DNA from: Legionellaceae bacterium
Lineage (GTDB): Bacteria; Pseudomonadota; Gammaproteobacteria; Legionellales; Legionellaceae
DNA length: 64,000 bases
NCBI GenBank assembly: GCA_020831865.1
Contig: JAFIFT010000001.1
Coordinates: 1 to 64,000 of the forward strand
Direction: 5' to 3'
The notes below the pieces were generated by a model, which ran no database searches, was not told where the DNA came from, and was given only the letters and a program-made list of their open reading frames with translations. Within the stretch, counting starts at the first letter, position 1, and every line of letters begins with the position of its first letter. A program made the position numbers and the translations under genes. Below, piece by piece: positions 1 through 8,995 of the stretch.

Positions 1-1
1 G

Positions 2-591
2 GAGCTGGCGATTGCAGGCTGCACCAGCCTCGAATCCATCCATCTTCCGGAGGGTATCACCTCGATTGGCCGTTTGGCGTTTAATGGTTGTACCAACCTA
101 AAATCTATCCGTCTTCCGGAGGGTATCACTTCAATTGGGGAGCTGGCGATTGCAGGCTGCACCAGCCTCGAATCCATCCATCTTCCGGATGGCATCACCT
201 CGATAGGCGAGCAGGCGTTTGAAGATTGTACCAGCCTAAAATCCATCCGTCTTCCGGATAGCCTTACCTCGATAGGCAAGCGGGGGTTTTGCAATTGCAG
301 CAGCCTAGAATCCATCCATCTTCCGGCTGGCATTACCTCGATAGGTGAAGGGACGTTTTTACACTGCGGAAACCTAGAATCCATCGATCTTCCGGCTGGA
401 ATTACCTCGATAGGCAGTATGGTGTTTTCATGTTGTGACAGCCTAAAATCCATCCATCTTCCGGAGGGTATCACTTCGATTGGCAGTTTGGCGTTTTATA
501 AATGCAGCAGCCTAGAATCCATCCATCTTCCGGCTGGTATTACCTCGATAGACGAGCGGGCGTTTGCAGCTTGCACCAGCCTAAAACTCAT
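2..591 (+). repeat. 69-bp tandem repeats coding for LRR units
   Basis: Each unit is 69 bp (23 codons). Sequence from base 1 recurs nearly identically 138 bp (two units) further on, around base 139, and the block beginning with codons for LPEGITSIG is repeated with few changes. Near-identity at DNA level, not only at protein level, points to recent unit duplication or conversion, so copy number may vary between strains. Confidence 0.85.
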
Positions 592-1084
592 AGTTATCAC
601 GAGTCTGGATGAGACAACCAAAGATCGAATTACCAAACTGCTTCCTGAGGAACTGCAAGATAAAGTGGTATCTAAAGAGATAGCAAAGCGCATTCTTGAA
701 ATTGAGAAAATACAACTGGAGAGGATTTTATGCACTCCTGAAACCAGCCCATTGCGCCGTACTGCTAAAAGCGCAAAGAATATGCCTTTCCCAGAGCATC
801 TGTTTAAAGAGATAAACCGACGATCAACTCAGGATAACCGTTTTTACCAGATGGCACAAAGACAAATAGACAAGCTTCCCTATCCTGATTCTCGTGATGA
901 TAAAGGGTTCGATGACTATGAAGCCAAAGTGAGGGAAGTGGTAACTGAGGTTATTGAGCGTGCGCGAGGCATGCACTCTAAGGTTGCTTCTCCCAGTGTG
1001 TCGAAAAACACGCTTTTCAAACCTGATACACAAGAGCCTGATGCGAAAGAAGAGAGCTCATCGTCCGTGCCAGTCAGAAAATAA
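2..1084 (+). CDS. BspA-type leucine-rich-repeat protein, 5' end cut by window (effector candidate)
   Basis: The reading frame is open from base 2, so the gene starts left of the window. The TTG at base 74 lies inside a repeat and is not a credible start. The visible part begins with tandem 23-residue repeats of the form LxSIxLPxGxTSIG plus a variable AFxxCxS segment, the pattern of BspA/LRR_5 surface or secreted proteins. Eight complete LxSI...TSI blocks are seen. After about base 590 the repeats end and a charged, helical, non-repeat domain of about 165 residues follows. The tail is acidic then serine-rich (EPDAKEESSSS) and ends in VPVRK. Glutamate-rich tails of this kind are common in Dot/Icm-secreted effectors. 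LRR proteins of this type bind proteins or glycans. The actual function is unknown, and secretion is inference. Confidence 0.8.
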   Translation, partial: ELAIAGCTSLESIHLPEGITSIGRLAFNGCTNLKSIRLPEGITSIGELAIAGCTSLESIHLPDGITSIGEQAFEDCTSLKSIRLPDSLTSIGKRGFCNCSSLESIHLPAGITSIGEGTFLHCGNLESIDLPAGITSIGSMVFSCCDSLKSIHLPEGITSIGSLAFYKCSSLESIHLPAGITSIDERAFAACTSLKLIVITSLDETTKDRITKLLPEELQDKVVSKEIAKRILEIEKIQLERILCTPETSPLRRTAKSAKNMPFPEHLFKEINRRSTQDNRFYQMAQRQIDKLPYPDSRDDKGFDDYEAKVREVVTEVIERARGMHSKVASPSVSKNTLFKPDTQEPDAKEESSSSVPVRK

Positions 1085-1173
1085 TCTCGCGACGACAGCC
1101 TCTAAGTCCTCTACAACAAGGCATGATCAATGAATTGAAGATATGAAGACCGGAGCGCTGGGTTTGAGCATCT

Positions 1174-2472
1174 TTATTTAGGATAAATTGTGACGTTGAG
1201 AATACGAGAGACATACATCTTTTCAATAATCACTTCAAATTCCTTAAATACAATACGATCGCCTTCTTTGGGCAGAGAGCCGAGTTGGTGGAAAATGAGA
1301 CCGGCCAGGGTTTCAATATCTTCTTCCCCAATATCGATATCCCGGCCCAGTGCCTGTTCCAGAGAATAAATCGAACAATCGCCTCTTACCGATAAACTAC
1401 CATCCGTATTCACAACCCAATCGACCTGGGTACGGTGAAATTCGTCTTTGATGCGACCAATGAGGACATGCAGCAGGTTATCGAGGGTAATGAATCCGAT
1501 TAAGGTGTCATGTCCACTGTAAATAAGTGCAAAATGAGGCATGCCTTCACGAAATTTACGGAGGAGATCGATAGCCGGTAAACGGCGAGAGACTTTGAGC
1601 ACTGGCCGAATGAGCGTGTTTAATTCTTTGATTGCGCCTTGTTGGTACAGTGTGGAAAGAATATCCTTACTATGAATAATCCCAATGACCTCTTTTTTAC
1701 TCGAATCGTATACCGGATAACGTGTATAACGATGCTCCATGATGGTTTGCATGGTCTGATGGATGGGGGTTTGAATATCGAGCATCACCATTTCTTCCCG
1801 ATAGCGCATGATCTCGGTGACTTTCAGTTCCGCAAAATCGAGGGTGTGCTCTATGATATCCATCTCTTCTTTGCTCAGTTGGCCGTGCAGATGACTGGCG
1901 TTTAACAGAAGAATAATTTCATCAGTGGAATACAAATGTTCTCCGGCATGGACTTCCGCAAGCCCCAGCCGGCGTAATAGAAAATTGGAACAGCTGTTTA
2001 ATATCCAAATGACTGGATACATGAACCAGTAAAAGCCGTACAAGGGAACAGCCGTCCATAAGGAGATCTTTTCTGACTGACGGATGGCAAGGGATTTCGG
2101 CATTAATTCTCCGACCACGATATGGAGGAAAGAGATGATAGAAAAAGCGATGAAAAAGGCAATGAAGGAGGTTAATTCCGGAGAGACTATGCCCAGAAAT
2201 TGAAAGACCGGCTCAAACAAATGCACAAAAGCCGGCTCACCTATCCAACCCAAACCGAGGGAAGCAAAGGTAATACCCAACTGGCAGGCGGATAAATAGG
2301 CGTCCAGATGTTGGTGGACCTGGGACAGGATACGACCGCGTAAGCCATAGCGCTGTTTGATAGCGGCTACGCGAGTGGGGCGGAGCTTTACCATACCAAA
2401 TTCGGCCGCTACAAAAAATGCATTTAACAATACTAATGCAAACGCCAACATAATCAGTAAAAAATTAGTCAC
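1174..2472 (-). CDS. CNNM/CorC (HlyC/CorC) family membrane protein with DUF21 and CBS domains
   Basis: The 432-residue product has an N-terminal DUF21/CNNM membrane domain (about residues 1-190, with hydrophobic segments starting at the N-terminus, a FVAAEFGMV motif and a VVGELMPKSLAI stretch). A CBS-domain pair follows at about 215-335 (MRYREEMVMLD, HRYTRYPVYD, VIGIIHSKDIL), then a C-terminal CorC_HlyC domain ending near residue 430. The family is linked to magnesium and other divalent-cation efflux. The older label hemolysin is not supported by any feature here. The start is GTG. It stands alone on the minus strand, separated by about 200 bp from the terC-like gene upstream. Family assignment is firm; the transported ion is inference. 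Confidence 0.9.
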   Translation of the reverse strand: MTNFLLIMLAFALVLLNAFFVAAEFGMVKLRPTRVAAIKQRYGLRGRILSQVHQHLDAYLSACQLGITFASLGLGWIGEPAFVHLFEPVFQFLGIVSPELTSFIAFFIAFSIISFLHIVVGELMPKSLAIRQSEKISLWTAVPLYGFYWFMYPVIWILNSCSNFLLRRLGLAEVHAGEHLYSTDEIILLLNASHLHGQLSKEEMDIIEHTLDFAELKVTEIMRYREEMVMLDIQTPIHQTMQTIMEHRYTRYPVYDSSKKEVIGIIHSKDILSTLYQQGAIKELNTLIRPVLKVSRRLPAIDLLRKFREGMPHFALIYSGHDTLIGFITLDNLLHVLIGRIKDEFHRTQVDWVVNTDGSLSVRGDCSIYSLEQALGRDIDIGEEDIETLAGLIFHQLGSLPKEGDRIVFKEFEVIIEKMYVSRILNVTIYPK

Positions 2473-2673
2473 GTAAATGTCCTTGTGTATCCTTCAGGGA
2501 CCGCATGCTTACGCCAACCCAAGCTTGCGAGACTGTTTGCCGTCTCTCGCAGGAACGATGAGTCACATGGGGTGGCGTGGCCACGGTATCGGCATGCGGG
2601 TTCAGTGGCTAATGCGATCATGACCGAAAAAAGCCTGTGCTTCAAGTTCACTGCATGCATACATTCCTGAATA

Positions 2674-3630
2674 TTATTTTTTAAACAGCAGACTCAATAT
2701 TATCGATAATAATAGTATGCTCATTACCAGTAGAAGGGTAATAAATACAGGAATGACGACCACTTGATGCAGAAACATTTTGATGGCGATCAGGATCAAA
2801 ATACACGCCAGACCATATTTCAAAACATAAAATTGTTGATTCAGATTGGCCAGGAGAAAATACAGCGCTCTCAGGCCCAAAATAGCAAACACATTGGAGG
2901 TAAAGGCAATAAAGGGGTCTCGGGTGATGGCAAATACCGCTGGAATACTGTCAATAGCAAAGATCAAGTCGCTGCTTTCGATAAAAATAAGCGCCATAAA
3001 AAGGGGCGTCAGATACAGCAGATTATTTTTTTTAATGAAAAAAGCACCCTGAGCGGTTTCATGGGTGGTGCGAAAAAAGAGATTGGTGGCTCGCATAATC
3101 AGATTACGGTCCAAATTGTCTTTTTGTTCGCGAATGGTGAGCATTTTTATTGCTGATATTACAAGCAGCAAACCAAAAAAATAGAAAATCCAGTCAAACG
3201 TTTCCACCAGCCAAAGGCCAAATAGAATCAGGGTTAAGCGCATCACAATGGCGCCCAAGACCCCGAATAGCAACAATCGGCGTTGATGTTCCAAAGGAAT
3301 ATGAAAATATTTGAAAATCATAACAAAGACAAAAATATTGTCCACGGAGAGCGATTTTTCGATGAGATAGGCGGTTAAAAATTCAAGTGATTTTTGATTG
3401 GCCACTACCGTATCATATTGATGCGCCAGATAAAACCACAACGAGGCATTAAAAAAAAGCGCCAGTGTGATCCAGATCAGAGTCCATAGCAATGCCTCTT
3501 TCGTCGAGACCTTATGGCGTTTTCCACCGCCCAGACAAAGCAAATCCAGCGCTACTATGCCCAGAATGAACAGAAGAAAAATAAGCCATACCCACCACGT
3601 GCTTATGGTACTCACTGGATGGTCAACCAA
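2674..3630 (-). CDS. TerC/Alx family integral membrane protein
   Basis: About 318 residues with seven or more hydrophobic segments and the TerC hallmarks: an acidic ALDLL in the first helix, LIEKSLSVDNIFVF, and a late helix with FIESSDLIFAIDSIPAVFAIT. Those acidic intramembrane residues fit the family's role in moving Mn2+ or related divalent cations. The start is uncertain. The longest frame begins at TTG 3630 with no good ribosome-binding site. A GTG at 3615 overlaps the stop of a short upstream ORF that does have a good site. The mature first helix begins around WWVWLIF either way. See the upstream small ORF and the related finding for a possible slippage or coupling arrangement. Confidence 0.9.
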   Translation of the reverse strand: MVDHPVSTISTWWVWLIFLLFILGIVALDLLCLGGGKRHKVSTKEALLWTLIWITLALFFNASLWFYLAHQYDTVVANQKSLEFLTAYLIEKSLSVDNIFVFVMIFKYFHIPLEHQRRLLLFGVLGAIVMRLTLILFGLWLVETFDWIFYFFGLLLVISAIKMLTIREQKDNLDRNLIMRATNLFFRTTHETAQGAFFIKKNNLLYLTPLFMALIFIESSDLIFAIDSIPAVFAITRDPFIAFTSNVFAILGLRALYFLLANLNQQFYVLKYGLACILILIAIKMFLHQVVVIPVFITLLLVMSILLLSIILSLLFKK

Positions 3631-3689
3631 AAAAAATACCAGGGTATCATCCCGTTTTGCCTGTGAAGTCTTTTTCTTGCGCTGACCAT
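3612..3689 (-). CDS. short upstream ORF (25 codons) overlapping the terC-like gene
   Basis: On the minus strand an AGGAG nine bases upstream precedes an ATG at 3689. This opens a 25-residue basic then aromatic peptide starting MVSARKRLHRQNG. Its TGA stop (3612-3614) overlaps a GTG (3613-3615) that is in frame with the TerC protein, the typical arrangement for translational coupling. The frame crosses a run of eight T residues just before the TerC frame opens, so a one-base slip would fuse the two. It may be a leader peptide, or the real N-terminus split by a frameshift. Neither can be settled from this sequence alone. Confidence 0.4.
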   Translation of the reverse strand: MVSARKRLHRQNGMIPWYFFWLTIQ

Positions 3690-3866
3690 GTTATGGCTCT
3701 CCTGGTATTCAGTCATTCAGCGTACGTCCGCTTCTGAGACTGTGGGCCGGTTGACGCTGGTATAGCCGCATGCGACAGGTAGCAAGATTCACCACAGATT
3801 CCTGTCTGCGCGGAAGCCATCGCCTTTGAGGCTTGGGGATGAGAATGCAAGGAGACCAGCAAGCTC
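3690..3866 (-). promoter_or_regulatory. structured leader region upstream of the terC-like gene
   Basis: Between rubredoxin and the short ORF lie about 177 bases with several nested inverted repeats on the minus strand: GACAGG with CCTGTC, and CAGCGT with ACGCTG enclosing GCGTCAACC. Many TerC/Alx genes are preceded by the manganese-sensing yybP-ykoY riboswitch. A GATGGC and a GCGTCAAC are present here, but the usual GGGGAGTAG core is not seen. The region may simply be the rubredoxin-terC spacer with a promoter. Confidence 0.2.
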
Positions 3867-4034
3867 TTAGTCTATTTCTATCATTTCAAAGTCTTCTTTA
3901 CCGGCGCCGCAGTCTGGGCAGAACCAGTTTTCCGGTACATCCTCCCATTTGGTACCTGCTGCAATACCGTCTTCCGGCCATCCTTCCGCTTCATCATACA
4001 CAAAACCACAGATTACACAGATATAGCGCTTCAT
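3867..4034 (-). CDS. rubredoxin
   Basis: A 55-residue protein with the two rubredoxin iron-binding knuckles, CVICG near residues 6-10 and CPDCGAG near 39-45, separated by the family-typical stretch [16 protein letters not shown]. The four cysteines bind one iron as an FeS4 centre. The protein passes single electrons in the cytoplasm, often to oxygenases or peroxide- and superoxide-reducing enzymes; the partner is not evident here. It starts at ATG 4034 and ends at TAA 3867-3869. It is divergent from hemL (157-bp spacer). Length and spacing are normal for the family. Confidence 0.95.
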   Translation of the reverse strand: MKRYICVICGFVYDEAEGWPEDGIAAGTKWEDVPENWFCPDCGAGKEDFEMIEID

Positions 4035-4191
4035 ATGCCTGTACTCGCTTTGAAAAGGGCTTAATTTAGCACGATTTTAGCAAATGTAAAAGCAAAGAGC
4101 ATCGGATGCCCAAGGCTGTCGGCTTACGTTTTGCTTTGCCGGTTTACAGCAGGTATAATTTGATAACATTACATGAGAAAGAAGTAGGCCT

Positions 4192-5481
4192 ATGTCCGTT
4201 TCCGAGCAATTATTCCATCGTGCACAACAAGTGATTCCAGGCGGGGTCAATTCTCCAGTGCGGGCGTTTAAAGGGGTAGGCGGCACCCCTTTGTTTTTTA
4301 AACAAGGATGTGGAGCCTATCTGACGGATGTGGATCAGCAACGTTACATTGATTATGTGGGTTCCTGGGGGCCTTTGATTCTTGGCCACTCACATCCGGC
4401 GGTGCTGAGTGCCGTGACTGAAGTCTTGCAACAGGGGATGAGCTTCGGGGCGCCTGTGGAACTTGAAGTACGCCTGGCTGAAAAAATTATTGCTACAGTA
4501 CCCAGTATTGAAAAAGTACGCATGGTCAGTTCGGGTACTGAGGCTACGATGACCGCAATTCGTTTGGCACGCGCGGTAACAGGTAAGCAAAAAATTATCA
4601 AATATAATGGCTGTTATCATGGGCATAGTGATAGTCTGTTGGTAAAAGCCGGCTCGGGTTTGTTGACTCTGGGAATACCAGGGACACCCGGTATTCCTGC
4701 CAGTGTGACCGAACATACTTTAACGGCTGATTATAATAATCTGACCCAAACTGCTCAGCTTTTTGAACAGTTTAGAGGAGATATTGCCGCGATTATTATT
4801 GAACCGGTTGCGGGCAACATGGGATTTGTGTTACCGGATCCCGGCTTTTTGCAAGGATTGCGTGAACTCTGTGATTCGAATGGGGCCCTGTTGATCTTTG
4901 ATGAAGTGATGAGTGGCTACCGGGTAGCATTAGGCGGTGCCCAGCAGCGATATGGCGTTTCTCCTGACATTACAACGTTAGGTAAAGTGATCGGTGGCGG
5001 GATGCCTGTAGGAGCGTTGGGCGCCCGGGCTGATATTATGGATTATCTGGCACCCGTCGGCCCAGTCTATCAGGCAGGAACCTTATCCGGCAATCCACTG
5101 GCCATGGCGGCGGGACTGGCAACACTAACTCTGGTGGAAGAGCCGGGTTTTTATGAGCGTTTGGAGCAAACCACTCTGGCAATGCTGGCGGCTTTACAGG
5201 AGGTTGCCGATCACGCTCACATTCCCTTTAAAACCCAAGCGTTGGGGGGGATGTTTGGTTTTTACTTCAGCCGGCAGGAACCCATTCGTAATTATGAGGA
5301 TGTGGCCAGTTGCGATGCCCGACAATTCAAGCAGTTTTATCACGGTATGCTGCAACAAGGGGTTTACTTTGCACCGTCTATGTATGAGGCGGGATTTGTT
5401 TCGTCTGCCCATGGCGCTGAGGAAGTCCGCTTGACTCAATTGGCAGCCGAAAAAGTTTTGGCGTCTATAGAAACCTGTTGA
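4192..5481 (+). CDS. hemL: glutamate-1-semialdehyde 2,1-aminomutase
   Basis: The 429-residue product is full length for HemL. It converts glutamate-1-semialdehyde to 5-aminolevulinate in the C5 route of tetrapyrrole synthesis. It shows the class-III aminotransferase layout: [11 protein letters not shown] at the N-terminus, [15 protein letters not shown] for phosphate binding, [20 protein letters not shown], and the PLP lysine K265 in [15 protein letters not shown]. The ATG at 4192 agrees with the conserved N-terminus. The gene is monocistronic, divergent from rubredoxin and convergent with ackA; a 7-bp GGCCAGA/TCTGGCC hairpin follows the stop. Confidence 0.97.
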   Translation: MSVSEQLFHRAQQVIPGGVNSPVRAFKGVGGTPLFFKQGCGAYLTDVDQQRYIDYVGSWGPLILGHSHPAVLSAVTEVLQQGMSFGAPVELEVRLAEKIIATVPSIEKVRMVSSGTEATMTAIRLARAVTGKQKIIKYNGCYHGHSDSLLVKAGSGLLTLGIPGTPGIPASVTEHTLTADYNNLTQTAQLFEQFRGDIAAIIIEPVAGNMGFVLPDPGFLQGLRELCDSNGALLIFDEVMSGYRVALGGAQQRYGVSPDITTLGKVIGGGMPVGALGARADIMDYLAPVGPVYQAGTLSGNPLAMAAGLATLTLVEEPGFYERLEQTTLAMLAALQEVADHAHIPFKTQALGGMFGFYFSRQEPIRNYEDVASCDARQFKQFYHGMLQQGVYFAPSMYEAGFVSSAHGAEEVRLTQLAAEKVLASIETC

Positions 5482-5486
5482 ATATC

Positions 5487-5505
5487 GGCCAGAACCCATC
5501 TGGCC
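5487..5505 (+). terminator. hairpin downstream of hemL
   Basis: GGCCAGA (5487-5493) and TCTGGCC (5499-5505) form a perfect 7-bp stem with a five-base loop, six bases after the hemL stop. There is no clear T run, so intrinsic termination is only possible, not shown. Confidence 0.4.
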
Positions 5506-5590
5506 ATTCGTGACAAATAATTGCGCGGGAGAGGGGGAAGAGCGAAGGACAGTCAAAACCCTGGGAAAAATGAAGTTTTGCAGTGCACAA

Positions 5591-6778
5591 CTATACACCT
5601 GACTCTTGTTGTGCCATAGCCAGGCATTCCCTGGCTATGGCTAATTCTTCATTGCCTCGTATGACCAAAATAGCCGGTATGCCGCCTCCTATCGAGCGGA
5701 TACCCGCTTTTGAGTGGGCGGTATTGCGTTGTGTATCGACCAGCAAACCAAAGTGTGCCAGGTTGGCCAGTGTCTTTTGTCGGATTAAGGCCGAGTTTTC
5801 TCCCACGCCACCGGTGAAAATCAAGGCATCCAATTGCTCACATTGGCTATAGTAGGCGCCAATGGTTTTTTGCAGGATATAACAATACATGTCTATGGCC
5901 AGTTGTGCCTGTTTGTCTTGTGCGGCAGCGCGGCCCGACAGGTGGCGCATGTCGTTATCATCGCTGATACCGATAAGACCACTTTGCTTGTTGAGCAGCT
6001 GATCGATGGCCTCGGGGCTGTATCCTTGTTTGAGCAGATACAGGGGAATGGCCGGATCAATATCCCCGCAGCGTGTACCCATCATGAGTCCTGCCAGTGG
6101 CGTCATCCCCATGCTGGTATCTTGTGAGTAGCCATCTTTGATCAAACAGGCGCTGGCCCCATTGCCTAAATGCAGGCTAATCAACTGACATTGCTCCAGG
6201 GGCTTTTGTAACCATTCCGCGGCTTTCTGGGCGACATAGGCATGATTGATACCGTGAAACCCATAGCGGCGAATATGTTCTTTTTCCGCCACGAAACGAT
6301 TTATGGGGTAAAGGGCGGCTTTTTCAGGCATATGGGCATGAAAAGCGGTGTCAAAAACAGCGACATGTTGTGACGCGGGAAAGGCGCGTTGTGCACATTC
6401 AATGCCGAGTGCATTAGCTGGATTGTGCAGGGGAGCCAGCCTGGCCAGTGTTTTGATGCTGGCTAAAACCTGTTGATCGATGATAGTAGGCTGTCGGTAT
6501 TGCCGGCCACCGTGTACAATCCGATGACCGACTACATCGGGTGTCATGCCTTGCAATTCAGCCATAATCCGCTTGTTCAACGCTTGAAAAGCCTGTTCGT
6601 GGTTCTGAAATTGATGCGTGCTGTCATCGCTCTGCTCATTCCGGTGTTGCCATTGGCCGGAACCCTCGCCAATATTTTCAATCAACCCGCCAAAGCGCTC
6701 GATAAGTGTGGACTGCTTCGTATGAAAAAGCTGATATTTGATGGAAGAACTCCCGGCATTAATCGTTAAACAATACAT
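5591..6778 (-). CDS. ackA: acetate kinase
   Basis: The 395-residue product interconverts acetate plus ATP and acetyl phosphate plus ADP. The N-terminus carries the ASKHA phosphate-1 motif NAGSSSIKYQLF. VVGHRIVHGGRQY, a catalytic-arginine region (VFDTAFHAHMPE), HLGNGASACLI, MTPLAGLMMGTRCGDIDP and GGVGENSALIRQ follow in the family order. It lies three bases downstream of pta on the same strand. Its AGGAG ribosome-binding site overlaps the end of pta, so the two are co-transcribed as a pta-ackA unit for acetyl-CoA overflow or acetate use. The last codons contain a perfect 12-bp inverted repeat (5613-5641). Confidence 0.97.
   Translation of the reverse strand: MYCLTINAGSSSIKYQLFHTKQSTLIERFGGLIENIGEGSGQWQHRNEQSDDSTHQFQNHEQAFQALNKRIMAELQGMTPDVVGHRIVHGGRQYRQPTIIDQQVLASIKTLARLAPLHNPANALGIECAQRAFPASQHVAVFDTAFHAHMPEKAALYPINRFVAEKEHIRRYGFHGINHAYVAQKAAEWLQKPLEQCQLISLHLGNGASACLIKDGYSQDTSMGMTPLAGLMMGTRCGDIDPAIPLYLLKQGYSPEAIDQLLNKQSGLIGISDDNDMRHLSGRAAAQDKQAQLAIDMYCYILQKTIGAYYSQCEQLDALIFTGGVGENSALIRQKTLANLAHFGLLVDTQRNTAHSKAGIRSIGGGIPAILVIRGNEELAIARECLAMAQQESGV
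5613..5641. repeat. perfect 12-bp inverted repeat inside the 3' end of ackA
   Basis: GCCATAGCCAGG (5613-5624) and its exact complement CCTGGCTATGGC (5630-5641) flank a five-base loop. The structure lies within the last 20 codons of ackA. On the minus strand no T run follows. It could stabilise the mRNA 3' end or help stop transcription coming from hemL. Confidence 0.75.
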
Positions 6779-6781
6779 GAC

Positions 6782-8881
6782 TTAGGGCTCCTGTGCTTGA
6801 ATGGCAGTGATCAAAATGGTGTTGATAATATCCTGTATGTTACAGCCACGGCTTAAGTCATTCACTGGTTTGTTCAGGCCGAGAAGAATCGGGCCAATCG
6901 CCAGGGCGCCGGTTTCACGCTGTACGGCTTTATAGGTATTATTACCGGTATTTAAATCGGGAAAAATTAACACATTGGCATCACCTGCCAGCCTGGAATT
7001 CGGTAATTTGCTGGCGGCTACTTCCGGGTCGACAGCGGCATCATATTGGATAGGGCCTTCGGCCAGTAAATCAGGCGCGTTGCTATTGACTATTTCCAGA
7101 GCTTTGACGACTTTGTCTACACTGGCTCCCTGTCCTGATCTTCCTGAGGAATACGAAAGCAGAGCGACCCGTGGAGGGATGCCAAGACGTGCGGAGATGG
7201 TGGCGGCCTGGATTGCAATTTCAGCCAGGGTAGCGCTGTCAGGCTCAGGATTGATGGCGCAATCACCATAAATCAGGATACGAGACGGCAGGCACATGAT
7301 AAAGATGGAAGACACACGTTGCACACCTGTTTTGGTTTTAATGATTTCCAGGGCAGGACGCACCGTATCGGCTGTAGTATGGATGGCGCCTGAAACCATG
7401 CCGTCAGCATCATTGCAATATACCATCATTGCCGCGTAATAGTTCACATCACCCATCCGATCCAGGGCCATAGGTTCCTGGATATTTTTATGCTGGCGCA
7501 ATAGATAGTACTGTCTGGCATAGCGCTTGCGTTCACTATTTTTTTCGACATCAATAATCCGTACATTTTTTAACGGCAGATTGTAGCGTTTGGCCAGTTG
7601 ATAAATAGTATCTGGCTCACCCAAAAGGCTAATATCAACAATCTCGCGTTGCAGTAAGTAATCTGCTGCTTGCAAAATACGGGGATCATGCCCCTCAGGC
7701 AACACAATATGTTTCTTTTTCATTTTGGCACGATAGACCAGATCATTGAGAAAAAGAGCGGGGGTCAAGCTCAACTGACTTTGATCCTGTTCGAGCAATT
7801 CCATCATCAAGGGGGTTAAGAGGGGTTGCAGGTGATGCACGGCTTCCTGCGCTTTTTCCATATCTTGAGCATTCAGCGCAAAGCGTGCGGTGAATAGGCT
7901 GGTGGCTGTTTCATACGTGTGCATTGTGGTAAGCAATACCGGAAAGGGGTGTGCAAGCCCGTCAAGGATATGACGTACTGTGTCGGTTGGCATTTCGCCG
8001 CCGGTCAGGGCAATGCCGGCTATTTTGGGGTAATTGCTGGATTGGTCGGCGAGCAGTGAGCCGAGCAGAATATCAATGCGATCCGATGGGGTAATAATTA
8101 ATACGTCTTTGCGATTCGCGCGGGATTCAAGAAAATGATTAAGATTTTTAGCGGCAATGGTAAATTGGTGAATCTGTCGTCGGATTTCATGCTGACCACA
8201 CAGAATCTCGGCTTTGAGAATACGGGCCACTTCGGCTACCGTAGGATAGGCTAGCGCGTCAAAACGCGGGATGATCTGGACTGATTTCAGTTGGGGAAAA
8301 CGGGCTTTAAAATGTTCCGCCGCCTCAACTTCCTGGTTTTGTGCGACCATGTTGATAATAATACCCTGAATGCGGGCATGATTTTTTCTGCTGATCTCCA
8401 ACGCGGAGCGTATGAGGGTGTCCAGGTGCGAGAACTGACGCTCATTGGCGCTGATTACCAGAATGACTTCGCAGTTTAATTGGGCGGCAATGCTCAGGTT
8501 AAACTGAAACTCAGTCATATCATTGTCACTTTCAAAGTCACTGCCTTCAAAATAGCGCACAGGAGCTTCAGGTTCTGCATGGAGAAAATCAATGATATCA
8601 GCCAGCAGATCCGCCGGTGCATTGCGAAACTTGCCAATGGCATCCTGAATAGGCATTAAGGGCGTCACAGTTTGTGCGCAGATTTTGCTGAGCAATTGCG
8701 TTTGCTCCTGGTCTTTTTCTGCAAACAATCGGTAACAGCGCATCTGAGGTTCAATATGTTTGAGGCTTGCAGCCATACCGGTAGAAATAAAAGATTTCCC
8801 TTTTTTGCGCTCAATTGCGGTCAAGTAGATTTTTTTACCCATAGTTCGGTTTGGGTTGATGTGCATTTCTTCAGTATACAC
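6782..8881 (-). CDS. pta: phosphate acetyltransferase
   Basis: About 690-699 residues, the long proteobacterial form of Pta, which makes acetyl phosphate from acetyl-CoA. The N-terminal P-loop-like (BioD/AAA_26) domain carries KGKSFISTGMAASL. A DRTGG-type regulatory domain follows around residues 215-330 (DVLIITPSDRIDILLGSLLA, GIALTGGEMP). The catalytic PTA_PTB domain fills about 370-695 (IVLPEGHDPRILQAADYL, DGMVSGAIHTTADTVRPALEII, DANVLIFPDLNTGNNTYKAVQ). The longest frame starts at GTG 8881, but ATG codons at about 8866 or 8839 (MGKKIYLTAIERKKGK) fit the family N-terminus better. It is the first gene of the pta-ackA unit. Confidence 0.96.
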   Translation of the reverse strand: MYTEEMHINPNRTMGKKIYLTAIERKKGKSFISTGMAASLKHIEPQMRCYRLFAEKDQEQTQLLSKICAQTVTPLMPIQDAIGKFRNAPADLLADIIDFLHAEPEAPVRYFEGSDFESDNDMTEFQFNLSIAAQLNCEVILVISANERQFSHLDTLIRSALEISRKNHARIQGIIINMVAQNQEVEAAEHFKARFPQLKSVQIIPRFDALAYPTVAEVARILKAEILCGQHEIRRQIHQFTIAAKNLNHFLESRANRKDVLIITPSDRIDILLGSLLADQSSNYPKIAGIALTGGEMPTDTVRHILDGLAHPFPVLLTTMHTYETATSLFTARFALNAQDMEKAQEAVHHLQPLLTPLMMELLEQDQSQLSLTPALFLNDLVYRAKMKKKHIVLPEGHDPRILQAADYLLQREIVDISLLGEPDTIYQLAKRYNLPLKNVRIIDVEKNSERKRYARQYYLLRQHKNIQEPMALDRMGDVNYYAAMMVYCNDADGMVSGAIHTTADTVRPALEIIKTKTGVQRVSSIFIMCLPSRILIYGDCAINPEPDSATLAEIAIQAATISARLGIPPRVALLSYSSGRSGQGASVDKVVKALEIVNSNAPDLLAEGPIQYDAAVDPEVAASKLPNSRLAGDANVLIFPDLNTGNNTYKAVQRETGALAIGPILLGLNKPVNDLSRGCNIQDIINTILITAIQAQEP

Positions 8882-8995
8882 CAGAGACGCGATTCATGCC
8901 GGCAGGATGCTGGACAGCTTTGTCGCTTGATGGCACACTCAAAACTAGTATCTGCGGTTGGTGAATGGATCACACTATCAATAGGGACGAATCAT

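Noticed and set aside
1-591. CRISPR array suggested by regular repeats at the left edge
   Set aside because: The 69-bp repeats are contiguous, in frame and code for leucine-rich repeats; there are no unique spacers.
2469-2670. Overlapping short frames on both strands between the CorC-like and TerC-like genes
   Set aside because: Both strands are open by chance in the same stretch, with no family features and no ribosome-binding site; treated as spacer with a small hairpin.
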